Positions 54,231 to 61,896 of a DNA stretch of 64,000 nucleotides are shown here, one piece after another; within the stretch, counting starts at the first letter, position 1, and every line of letters begins with the position of its first letter. The position numbers were made by a program, and so were the translations under genes. The DNA is from Mameliella sp. CS4 (GTDB lineage: Bacteria > Pseudomonadota > Alphaproteobacteria > Rhodobacterales > Rhodobacteraceae). Where the stretch lies: NCBI RefSeq assembly GCF_019392335.1, contig NZ_JAHXRQ010000002.1:1-64000 (forward strand). The letters are read 5' to 3'. The notes under the pieces were generated by a model. The model was not told the DNA's origin. It did no database searches and saw only the letters and a list, made by a program, of their open reading frames with translations.

Positions 54231-55046
54231 TTATTCGATGACCGGGACCCCGGTCGCGTCCTGCAGCCACTCCGCCTCGATCGCGGCCAGCTTGCCGCTG
54301 TCTTTCAACGCGGCCAGGGCCTCGTTGACGCAGGTCTTGAGCGGGCTGCCTTCCTCCATCAAAAGGCCGAACTGATCGGGGCTTTCGCTGCGTTCGGGCG
54401 GGAACTGGCCGAGGATGGTGCCGTTTTCGACCACCACCGCCGACAGGTACAGTGCGGTGGGCAGGTCAAAGAGCGCGGCGTCGATCTGGCCCGCCTGCAT
54501 GGCGGCGGTCACGTCGACGTTGTCGCCGTAAAGCATCGGTTGCTTGTCGGGGCCGATGAGGTCCATCAGCATCGGCACGGCGGTGGTATTGGCGTCAGCC
54601 CCCCAGAGCAGGCTTTTCAGGCTGGCAACGGTCGGTTTGGCGCCTCCGTCCACCACACCCTGCGTGGTCAGGACCGCCATCGCGGAACTGTAATAGGGGT
54701 CAGAGAAATCGACGACCTTCTCACGTTCCTCGGTGATCGAGAACTGCTGCATGTTGATGTCGAAATTCTTGGCGCCGGGCTGGATCGACTGGTCGAAAGA
54801 GGTGCGCACCCAGGTGACCTGGTCGCCAGAAAATCCCATTTCCTCGGCCAGCGCATAGGCCACCGCGGCCTCGAAGCCCTTGCCGCTTTCCGGTGCGTCG
54901 TCCAGCACCCAGGGATAATAGGCAGGGTTGCCGGTTGCGACGGTCAGCACGCCGTCTGTCAGGGTCTTGCCGGCGGCGCAATCGCCCTGGGCCAGCGCGG
55001 CGCTTGCGAGGCCGCAGGCAAGCGCGGTGAAAGTCATGAGTTTCAT
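54231..55046 (-). CDS. Amino acid ABC transporter substrate-binding protein
   Basis: The 271-residue periplasmic protein has a signal peptide (1-20, ending AALAQ) with no lipobox. It follows the family 3 solute-binding fold: LTVATGNPAYYPWVLDDAPESGKGFEAAVAYALAEEMG pattern in short form, DINMQQFSITEEREKVVDFSDPYYSSAMAV as the signature hinge, and AGQIDAALFDLPTALYL. The ligand is a polar amino acid or related compound; the specificity is not readable. The ATG ending at 55046 begins the signal peptide. It is divergent from the metallophosphoesterase gene. Confidence 0.9.
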   Translation of the reverse strand: MKLMTFTALACGLASAALAQGDCAAGKTLTDGVLTVATGNPAYYPWVLDDAPESGKGFEAAVAYALAEEMGFSGDQVTWVRTSFDQSIQPGAKNFDINMQQFSITEEREKVVDFSDPYYSSAMAVLTTQGVVDGGAKPTVASLKSLLWGADANTTAVPMLMDLIGPDKQPMLYGDNVDVTAAMQAGQIDAALFDLPTALYLSAVVVENGTILGQFPPERSESPDQFGLLMEEGSPLKTCVNEALAALKDSGKLAAIEAEWLQDATGVPVIE

Positions 55047-55242
55047 CGGAAATACCCCTGTCGGTTCTTTGGTTGGCTGCAGAGTTGCCGCCCTCGCGCC
55101 GGTTGTCAATTTGCCGGTGCCCTTGGCCTGCATGCAAATGACCTGCACGCCGCAGATGCGCGCCATCTGTCAACGGCCCGCCTGTCGTGATCCTGTAACC
55201 CGGCTGTCATAGGGTTGTGCCGATTCGGGCGGGGGTTGTGTC

Positions 55243-56061
55243 ATGAAATTCATCCATATGTCGGATATTCACCTTGGCGTGCCGGGCATGCTGATCGAGG
55301 GGATCGACCCGCATGAACGCCTGGCCCGCGCCTTTGGCCATATCGCCGAGCATCACTCGGACGCTGTGCGACTGGTCATCACGGGCGATCTCACCCATTG
55401 GGCGGACCCCGAGGCCTATGCGGCGCTGAAACAGGCGCTGCGGGTGCTGCCCATGCCGGTGCGCCTGATGGTGGGCAACCACGACGATCGCGAGGTCTTT
55501 CTGCAGCAATTCCCCGAGCATCCGCGCGACGAGGCCGGTTTCATCAACCATGCCGAGGATCTGCCCGAGGGACGGTTCATCTATTGCGACACGGTGCAGC
55601 CGCAGACCCATGTCGGCCATTTCTGCGTAGCGCGGCTGGACTGGCTGCGGGCGCAGCTGAACGGCTGCGACCGTGCCTTCCTGTTCTTTCACCATAACCC
55701 GCTGCACCTGGGCGATCCCTCCTCGGACATGCTGTCTCTGAACGACCGCGACCAGGCGGGGCTGAGGATGCTCTTGAAGGCGCATCGCAACAGGATCGTG
55801 CACATCTTTTTCGGTCATGTGCACGAGCCGCTGTCGGGCACGCTGGCGGGCATTCCCTTTTCCGGCGTGGCCTCGACGGTGCACCAGGTGATCCCGAACC
55901 TGTCTCCCTCGAAACTGTCTGGGATGGGCCCGCTGGAGCCGTCCTATCGCGTGATCCTGATGCGGGGTGAGGACGTGGTGGTGCACCAGATCCCCTTTGC
56001 CTGGGAGGGCGAGGTGATCTGGCACGGCAACGACTGGGACAACTGGGCCAAGGAGGCCTGA
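55243..56061 (+). CDS. Metallophosphoesterase (CpdA/GpdQ-like)
   Basis: The 272-residue protein holds the five blocks of the class III cyclic-nucleotide phosphodiesterase/GpdQ family: MSDIHLG (6-12), ITGDLTHW, VGNHDDRE, FFHHNPLHLG and FFGHVHEPLSG, which bind two metals. Substrates in the family include cAMP and glycerophosphodiesters; the sequence alone does not decide. There is no signal peptide, so it is cytoplasmic. It is divergent from the amino acid ABC operon and followed 7 bases after its stop by a palindromic repeat. Confidence 0.85.
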   Translation: MKFIHMSDIHLGVPGMLIEGIDPHERLARAFGHIAEHHSDAVRLVITGDLTHWADPEAYAALKQALRVLPMPVRLMVGNHDDREVFLQQFPEHPRDEAGFINHAEDLPEGRFIYCDTVQPQTHVGHFCVARLDWLRAQLNGCDRAFLFFHHNPLHLGDPSSDMLSLNDRDQAGLRMLLKAHRNRIVHIFFGHVHEPLSGTLAGIPFSGVASTVHQVIPNLSPSKLSGMGPLEPSYRVILMRGEDVVVHQIPFAWEGEVIWHGNDWDNWAKEA

Positions 56062-56068
56062 ACCGGGG

Positions 56069-56096
56069 CGGCGGGGTAAACCCCGCCCTACGCCCT
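56069..56096. repeat. 28-bp palindromic intergenic repeat, family B (copy 2)
   Basis: It is identical over 28 bases to 36872-36899, with the inverted repeat GGCGGGGTAAACCCCGCC followed by CTACGCCCT. Here it lies between two convergent genes and leaves almost no other intergenic sequence. Confidence 0.75.
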
Positions 56097-56104
56097 TGGC
56101 GACC

Positions 56105-57067
56105 TCAGCCGGGCCTGTAGTCGCGGTTGGCCTCCGGGTCCTCGTCCGAGAAGGGCAGTTTCGACAGGTCGTCCCAGAGCGCCTCTGGCAGTTTCATCGC
56201 CGCCCAGTCGAGTGTCTGCTGGACCCGTTCCGGTTTCGACACGCCGACCACGGTGGAGGTGATGCGCGGATCGCGCAGGGAAAACTGCAGCGCGGCGGGG
56301 CCAGTGGGCACGCCGTGCCGGGCGCAGGCCTCCTCGATGGCGCGGACCGGGGCCAGGGCCGCATCGTCCGCTTTCTGGTATGTGATGCGCGGCATGGCGG
56401 CGCTGCCCTTGGCCAGGACGCCGCTGGCAAAGGGGGCGGCGTTCAGCACGGCAATGTCATTGTCATAAGCGTAATCGAACATCGCATCCGCCGAGCGGTT
56501 CAGCAGGGTGAACCGGTTGTGCGAGATCAGCGCGTCGAACGGGTAGGCGCGCAGGATCGGCTCCATCACGTCGAGCTTGCCCGCCGCGAGCCCCACGGCC
56601 TGCGCCAGCCCCTCTTCCTTGAGCTTGAACAACTCGTCCAGCGCGCCGCCCTCGCCGGTGATCTCTGCCAGGTCGCGGGCATGTTCCGGGTCATGCAGGT
56701 GCAACAGGGGAATGCTGTCGAGGTTCAGCGCCGTCAGGCTTTCCTCCAGCGACTGGCGCACGCGGGCGGCATCGAAACGCCCGGTGTCCATTTCGCGGTC
56801 CAGCTTGGTCGACAGGACAAAGCCCTCTGGCAGGCCGCCGCGCGCCTTGATGACGGCGCCGATACGCTCTTCGGAGCGACCGAAACCGTAGTTGCGCGAC
56901 GTGTCGAGAAAATTCACCGGCCCGTCAAAGATCGCTTCGACCGTGGCGCGGGCGCGGTCGTCATCGACCGAATACCCGTAGGTGTCGGGCATGTCGCCCA
57001 GGGCAGAGGCGCCAAAGCAGAGCTCGGTGACGTCGAGATCGGTCTTGCCAAGGGCGAATTTCGGCAT
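56105..57067 (-). CDS. Aldo/keto reductase
   Basis: The 320-residue NADPH-dependent oxidoreductase has the AKR tetrad: Asp55 and Tyr60 in FLDTSRNYGFG, Lys88 in LSTKLD, and His in LLHLHDPEHA (123/125). VGVSKPERVQQTL near the C-terminus is the usual cofactor segment. It resembles the D-threo-aldose/L-fucose dehydrogenase-like branch (the FGASALGDMPDTYGYSVDDDRA-type start, shortened). The substrate is uncertain. AGGAGGAAA lies before the ATG at 57067. Confidence 0.87.
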   Translation of the reverse strand: MPKFALGKTDLDVTELCFGASALGDMPDTYGYSVDDDRARATVEAIFDGPVNFLDTSRNYGFGRSEERIGAVIKARGGLPEGFVLSTKLDREMDTGRFDAARVRQSLEESLTALNLDSIPLLHLHDPEHARDLAEITGEGGALDELFKLKEEGLAQAVGLAAGKLDVMEPILRAYPFDALISHNRFTLLNRSADAMFDYAYDNDIAVLNAAPFASGVLAKGSAAMPRITYQKADDAALAPVRAIEEACARHGVPTGPAALQFSLRDPRITSTVVGVSKPERVQQTLDWAAMKLPEALWDDLSKLPFSDEDPEANRDYRPG

Positions 57068-57155
57068 GGGGTTTCCTCCTGTCCGGACCCACAACTTGTA
57101 CGGCGGGTCTGCCCGCATGTTGTGCGACGAAAGCGTCTTGCGGGCAAGGGGAGAG

Positions 57156-57176
57156 GCCCCGGGGCAGGCCCGGGGC
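57156..57176 (-). terminator. Terminator after the DUF411 gene
   Basis: GCCCCGGG (57156-57163) pairs perfectly with CCCGGGGC (57169-57176) around a 5-base loop, 17 bases beyond the DUF411 gene stop. Confidence 0.6.
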
Positions 57177-57192
57177 ACGCTTGCCCGGGCCG

Positions 57193-57663
57193 TCAGGCGG
57201 CGTCGTAACTGGTAAAAACGCGGGTCGTCCCGTCGCGCAGGATCAGGTGGACATCATAGGCCTCGCGCTGGTCCTGTGGCCCCATGCCGGGAGAGCCGTA
57301 GGGCATGCCGGGCACAGCAAGGCCGCGTGCTTCGGGGCGTTCTTTCAGCAGGCGGCGGATGTCGGCGGCGGGGACATGACCCTCGATCAGGTAGCCCTCG
57401 ATCCGCGCCGTGTGGCAGGAGGCCATCTTTGGCGGGATGCCATTGTCCATCTTGTAGCGGATCAGCGCGGCGTTATGGGTGTCCTCGGTGGTGACGGAAA
57501 ATCCCTCTTGGCGCAGGATCTTGACCCAGGAGCTGCAGCAGCCGCAATTGCGGTCCTTGAGCACGTGGATGTCCGGCGTGGAGGCCCGCAGCACGCCGGG
57601 CAGGGCGGTTGCGGCAAGGGCCCCCATCAGCAGGCCGCGGCGGGGGATGGTGGTGATCGGCAT
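57193..57663 (-). CDS. DUF411 exported metal-binding protein
   Basis: The 156-residue protein has a twin-Arg-like or Sec signal (PRRGLLMGALAATALPG, 8-24) and the DUF411 core: VLKDRNCGCCSSWVKIL with Cys40, Cys42 and Cys43, and SCHTARIEGYLIEGHVPAADIRRLL with a further Cys-x-x-x-x-x-x-x-x-GH pattern, then VPGMPYGSPGM. DUF411 proteins bind copper or related metals and are often linked to copper resistance, but no copper genes are adjacent. AAGGA sites precede the ATG. Confidence 0.83.
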   Translation of the reverse strand: MPITTIPRRGLLMGALAATALPGVLRASTPDIHVLKDRNCGCCSSWVKILRQEGFSVTTEDTHNAALIRYKMDNGIPPKMASCHTARIEGYLIEGHVPAADIRRLLKERPEARGLAVPGMPYGSPGMGPQDQREAYDVHLILRDGTTRVFTSYDAA

Positions 57664-57717
57664 GGTCCTTGTGGTCCTTTCTTCCGGTCCTGTCCTGGTT
57701 CACCCGATCAGATAGGG

Positions 57718-57734
57718 CTTCCCCTTGGGGGAAG
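57718..57734 (-). terminator. Terminator after the DMGDH-like gene
   Basis: CTTCCCC (57718-57724) pairs with GGGGAAG (57728-57734) around a 3-base loop, 15 bases beyond the flavoprotein gene stop. Confidence 0.55.
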
Positions 57735-57748
57735 GTCAAGGCAGCGGT

Positions 57749-60175
57749 CTACGCGCGGGGGCGTGTCATGTCGGGATCGAAGGGGCTGCGCGGGATCACC
57801 TCTGCCGGGAACAGCGCGCCCAGCAGGTCCAGCTCGACCCGTCTGCCCGGTGCGGCAAGGTCCGGGTCGACAAAACCCAGCGCCAGGTTCATCCCCGTGC
57901 GGTGCCCGTAGGCGCCGGAGGTGACAGTGCCGACAACCTTGCCGTCATGCATCATCGAGGCACCGGCCCGGGCCACACGGTCCGGCGCCGCGTGCCGCAG
58001 GGTGACAAGGCGCCTGCGTGGTCCCGCCGCCTGGCGCAGGGTCAGCGCCTCTTTCCCGACAAATGACTTGCTGTTTGAAACAAAGCGACCCAGCCCGGTT
58101 TCGTAAGGGTCGAATTCCGTCAGGAGGTCGGATTTCCAGTGCAGAAAGCTTTTCTCCAGCCGCATGGACTCGATCGCGTGACTGCCGAACAGGCGCAGAC
58201 CATGCGCGGCGCCAGCTTCGCGCAGTGCTGAAAAGGCCGCAAAGAGCGAGGCGTTGGGCACATGGATTTCATAGGCCAGTTCGCCGGAAAAGCTGACAGA
58301 CAGGACGGTGGCCGGGGCGTAGCCGATGTAACATTCGCGCGCGGACAACCAGGGAAAGGCCGCCGCCGACCAGTCGCCGCGTGCGGCCTCTGACAGGACA
58401 GCGCGCGATTCCGGACCGGCCAGTACGAGGATGGTCATGTCGTGGGTCAGACTGCGGATCTGCACGTCTTCGTCCGGGTGGCGGTGAGCCAGAAGCCAGT
58501 CGAGGTCATGGCGTTCTGAGGCGGCGGCGGAGCCGTACCAGACCCGCTCCGGGCCGCGATCTGAAGCGGGAAGGTTGGTAAAGGTCGCCTCGGACTTGAT
58601 GCAACCCTGATGGTTGAGCAGGTAGCCAAGGCCGACCCGGCCCGCACGGGTGGGAACACGCGAGCAGGAGAGCCGGTCGAGGAAGGCGTGGCAGTCGACG
58701 CCTGTGATCTCGATCCGGTTGAAGCCGTTGACCTCGGTCAGGCCGACGGCGCTGTGGACCGCCGCGACTTCGGCCGCCACATGGGCATGGGTCTCGTCAA
58801 AGCGGAACGAGGGCGTGACGGTCACGCCGGGGGCAAAGACCTCGGCCCGTTCCCAGCCGTTGACTGGTGCGAAATGCGCGCCTTCGGTGGCGAGGATCGG
58901 GGTGAGCGGCGTGGTGCGGGCCATGCGGCCCGCCGGGCGGTGTTCGTTGGGAAAGTGAAAGCGGAATTCGTTCTGGTAGTCCTGCACGGCCATGCGGGCG
59001 GTCAGTTCGACATTTGTGTGGGGGCCATAGCGGCGCGGGTCCAGCGCCCAGGTGTCGTAGACCGCCTCGCCGTGAACGATCTGCTGGGCCAGCAGCCAGC
59101 CGTGACCGCCGCCCTCGCCAAGGCCCGCGCGCAGGCCGATGATGCAAAAGGCGTTGCGCTTGCCCGGGACCGGGCCGACCAGCGGCGCGCCGTCGATGGT
59201 ATAGGTGATGGGGCCGTTGACGATGGTGTGAATGCCGACCTCGCGCAGGGCGGGCATCCGGGCAAAGGCGCCCTCCAGCACGTCCATGATCCGGTCGAGG
59301 TCGTCGGGGCAAAGCGCGTTGGTGAACTTCGGGTCGATCCCGTCCATGCCCCAGGTCCGGCAATCCTGTTCGTAAAAGCCGATCAGCAGCCCGGTCTTGT
59401 CCTGCCTACAGTAGTAGTCCGAGATCGGGCAGCGCAGCAGAGGCATCCTGTGACCGGCCTGCGCGATCTGCGCGATCTCCTCGGTCACGAAATACTGGTG
59501 CTCCAAGGACATGACCGGGTGATGCACTCCCATCATGGCGCCGACTTCGTTCACCCGATAGCCGCAGGCGTTGATGACAACCTGCGTGTGGATTTCGCCC
59601 CGGGGCGTGGTGACGATCCAGCTGTCGTCGGGCAACTGGCGCAGCGCGGTGACGAGGGTCTGGCGGTGGACTTCGGCCCCGACAAGCCGCGCGCGGCGGG
59701 CCAGCGCCTGGCACAGCTGCGCCGGGTCGATGTCGCCATCCAACGGGTCCCAGAGCCCGCCGACAAGGTTCTCGGTGGAAATCAGCGGGTGGCGGCGGGC
59801 GCATTCGGCGGCGTCGATGACCTCGAAATGCACCCCCATGCCGCGCGCCATCGACGCAAAGTGGCGATAGCCATCCATTTGCGCCTGCGTGTTGGCCAGC
59901 CGGATGCCGCCGTCGGCGTGGTGGTAGGTGACGGGATATTCCGGGTCCTCCGACAGTTCCTTGTACAGCGCGATCGAGTGGCTTTTCAGGCCGACCATCG
60001 TCTGGGACATGCCGAAGTTCGTCACCTGTGCCGCTGAATGCCAGGTGGTGCCCGACGTCAGCTCGTCCCGTTCCAGCAGCATGACGTCTGTCCAGCCCTC
60101 CTGCGTCAGGTGGTAGAGGGTGGAGCATCCGGCGATGCCGCCGCCGATGACGACGGCGCGAGTGGTGGTCTTCAT
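57749..60175 (-). CDS. Dimethylglycine/sarcosine dehydrogenase-type flavoprotein with GcvT domain
   Basis: The 808-residue protein has an N-terminal FAD-dependent oxidase domain: AVVIGGGIAGCSTLYHL (dinucleotide fold, 11-16) and SGTTWHSAAQ, whose His46 matches the covalent FAD site of dimethylglycine and sarcosine dehydrogenases. The C-terminal half (about 430-800) is a GcvT aminomethyltransferase-like domain (SFSGELAYEIHVP, SHAIESMRLEKSFLHW, GSGAYGHRTGMNLALGFV-like end) that passes the released one-carbon unit to tetrahydrofolate. It should demethylate an N-methylated amino acid. It is divergent from an MttB-like methyltransferase gene. Confidence 0.88.
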   Translation of the reverse strand: MKTTTRAVVIGGGIAGCSTLYHLTQEGWTDVMLLERDELTSGTTWHSAAQVTNFGMSQTMVGLKSHSIALYKELSEDPEYPVTYHHADGGIRLANTQAQMDGYRHFASMARGMGVHFEVIDAAECARRHPLISTENLVGGLWDPLDGDIDPAQLCQALARRARLVGAEVHRQTLVTALRQLPDDSWIVTTPRGEIHTQVVINACGYRVNEVGAMMGVHHPVMSLEHQYFVTEEIAQIAQAGHRMPLLRCPISDYYCRQDKTGLLIGFYEQDCRTWGMDGIDPKFTNALCPDDLDRIMDVLEGAFARMPALREVGIHTIVNGPITYTIDGAPLVGPVPGKRNAFCIIGLRAGLGEGGGHGWLLAQQIVHGEAVYDTWALDPRRYGPHTNVELTARMAVQDYQNEFRFHFPNEHRPAGRMARTTPLTPILATEGAHFAPVNGWERAEVFAPGVTVTPSFRFDETHAHVAAEVAAVHSAVGLTEVNGFNRIEITGVDCHAFLDRLSCSRVPTRAGRVGLGYLLNHQGCIKSEATFTNLPASDRGPERVWYGSAAASERHDLDWLLAHRHPDEDVQIRSLTHDMTILVLAGPESRAVLSEAARGDWSAAAFPWLSARECYIGYAPATVLSVSFSGELAYEIHVPNASLFAAFSALREAGAAHGLRLFGSHAIESMRLEKSFLHWKSDLLTEFDPYETGLGRFVSNSKSFVGKEALTLRQAAGPRRRLVTLRHAAPDRVARAGASMMHDGKVVGTVTSGAYGHRTGMNLALGFVDPDLAAPGRRVELDLLGALFPAEVIPRSPFDPDMTRPRA

Positions 60176-60333
60176 GTGCGGGCCTCCTGGTGCTGCGGGT
60201 CATCGGGGGCAAACTCCCGGGTCGGGGCAAGGCGGCTGTCGCGACTTAAGCGTCTCGAAAAGGGAGTTTTCGAAAGCCTGCAGATGTGCGTGGTGGCTTG
60301 TCAGAAGCGGCAGCGCGGCCCGTAGTGAACGAC
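60176..60333. promoter_or_regulatory. Divergent promoter region with inverted repeat
   Basis: The 158 bases between the DMGDH-like and MttB-like genes contain a perfect inverted repeat, TCGAAAA (60255-60261) and TTTTCGA (60267-60273), with a 5-base GGGAG spacer. A 19-bp site of this kind, midway between two divergent starts, suits a dimeric regulator controlling both genes. No such regulator gene is next to it. Confidence 0.55.
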
Positions 60334-61881
60334 ATGGACATCGAAAAGGACCAGCGCCCCCTGCGCGTGGGGCGGGACGGTCGGCGGCCCGGCGGTCGTC
60401 TTGCGCGTCATGCGGCCCGGGCAAAGGGGCCGGTCAGTCCGGCGCCGCCGGGTCAGGTCGGCGGGCAATACGCGCCGCTGACCCTGGCTGACATGGCGGC
60501 GATCTATGCCGCCGCCAAGCGCTTGTTGGCCGAGCTGGGCATGGGCGAGGTGCCCGACCGGCTGCGCGCCGATCTCCTGGCCGCCGGGGCAGAGGCGTGC
60601 GGTCCGCGTGTCCTGTTTCCGGCGGCGCTGGTCGATGCGGCCGTGGACCGGGCGGCGAAACGCTTTGTCCTTCACGGTCGTGATCCGGCGCGCGATATCG
60701 AGGTCGGCGGTGACCGGGTCTTTTTCGGGACGGGCGGCGCGGCGGTGCAGGTTGTGGATCTGGACAGCGGGCGATATAGGGCCGCCACCTTGCAGGACCT
60801 GCGGGACTTTACCCGCCTACAGGACGCGCTTGAGAACATCAGCTGGTTTACACGCTGTTGTATCGCGACCGACGTGGCAGACCCGCATGATCTGGACATG
60901 AACACGGCCTATGCCCTGCTCTCCGGTACGACGAAACCGGTGGCCAGCGCCTTTACCCTGGCCGAGAACGTGGCGCCGGTCGTGGCGATGATGGACATGG
61001 CTCTGGGAGGCGAGGGCGCCTTTGCAGCCCGTCCCATTCTCAAGGCGCATATCAGCCCGGTGATCTCTCCCATGCGGTACGGGGCCGACGCGGTCGAGGT
61101 GGCCTATGCCTGCATCGCGGCCAACATGCCGCTGTCCTGTATCACCGCGGCGCAGGCCGGTGCGACGGCGCCGGCGACGCTGGCGGGGTTCCTGGCGCAG
61201 TCACTGGCCGAAACGCTGGCCAGCCTGGTCATGGTCGATGCCATCCGGCCGGGACATCCGATGGTCTTTTCCAACTGGCCCTTTGTCGTCGATCTGCGCA
61301 CCGGGGCCTTTTCCGGAGGGGGTGGAGAGGTCGCCTTGCTGAACGCGGCCTCGGCCCAGCTGTCCAACTGGCTGAGCCTGCCGTCGGGCGTGGCCTGTTC
61401 CATGACGGATGCCAAGGCGGTTGATGCGCAATACGGGATGGAAAAGGGGATGACGGCGCTGGCGGCGGGGCTTGCCGGCGGCAACCTGGTCTATGAAAGC
61501 GCGGGTATGACCGCCGCGTTGCTGGGCGCCAGCTTCGAGGGCTTTGTCCTCGACAACGAGATGTTGGGGGCGGTCCAACGGGTGCTGCGCGGCATCGAGG
61601 TCAGCGAGGACACACTGGGTGTCGAGGCGATCCGGGCCGCGGTCCTGGGCCAGGGGCATTTCCTGGGGGCCGACCAGACCCGCGCGGCGATGGAGCGGGA
61701 CTATCTCTATCCGCGCCTTGCGGACCGCAGCGATCCGCGCAGCTGGGAGGTGGCCGGAGCCGAGGAGGCACGGACACGCGCAAGGACCGAGGCGCGGCGC
61801 ATTCTGGCCACGCATCGGCCCGTCTACCTGACAGCGGCGCGGGAAAAAGCGATCCGGGCCGCCTTTCCCTGCCTGCGGTGA
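60334..61881 (+). CDS. MttB-like methyltransferase (trimethylamine methyltransferase family, non-pyrrolysine)
   Basis: The 515-residue protein matches the MttB superfamily: AAIYAAAKRLLAELGMGEV, FFGTGGAAVQVVDLDSGRYR, LSGTTKPVASAFT, ISPVISPMRYGADAVEV, and the core GVACSMTDAKAVDAQYGMEKGM. The frame is open throughout with no amber codon, so it is a non-pyrrolysine member; those characterised demethylate quaternary amines such as glycine betaine. No corrinoid protein is encoded nearby. Its N-terminal 35 residues are basic and low in complexity. The start is uncertain: no good ribosome site precedes the ATG at 60334. Confidence 0.82.
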   Translation: MDIEKDQRPLRVGRDGRRPGGRLARHAARAKGPVSPAPPGQVGGQYAPLTLADMAAIYAAAKRLLAELGMGEVPDRLRADLLAAGAEACGPRVLFPAALVDAAVDRAAKRFVLHGRDPARDIEVGGDRVFFGTGGAAVQVVDLDSGRYRAATLQDLRDFTRLQDALENISWFTRCCIATDVADPHDLDMNTAYALLSGTTKPVASAFTLAENVAPVVAMMDMALGGEGAFAARPILKAHISPVISPMRYGADAVEVAYACIAANMPLSCITAAQAGATAPATLAGFLAQSLAETLASLVMVDAIRPGHPMVFSNWPFVVDLRTGAFSGGGGEVALLNAASAQLSNWLSLPSGVACSMTDAKAVDAQYGMEKGMTALAAGLAGGNLVYESAGMTAALLGASFEGFVLDNEMLGAVQRVLRGIEVSEDTLGVEAIRAAVLGQGHFLGADQTRAAMERDYLYPRLADRSDPRSWEVAGAEEARTRARTEARRILATHRPVYLTAAREKAIRAAFPCLR

Positions 61882-61896
61882 GATCATGTGTCCTGG

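Noticed and set aside
58610..60037. A 475-codon plus-strand frame across the DMGDH-like gene
   Set aside because: It is antisense to a flavoprotein with clear FAD and GcvT motifs, and its translation shows no domain.
60334..61881. Pyrrolysine-containing MttB
   Set aside because: The frame runs without any internal TAG codon, so this is a non-pyrrolysine member of the family.
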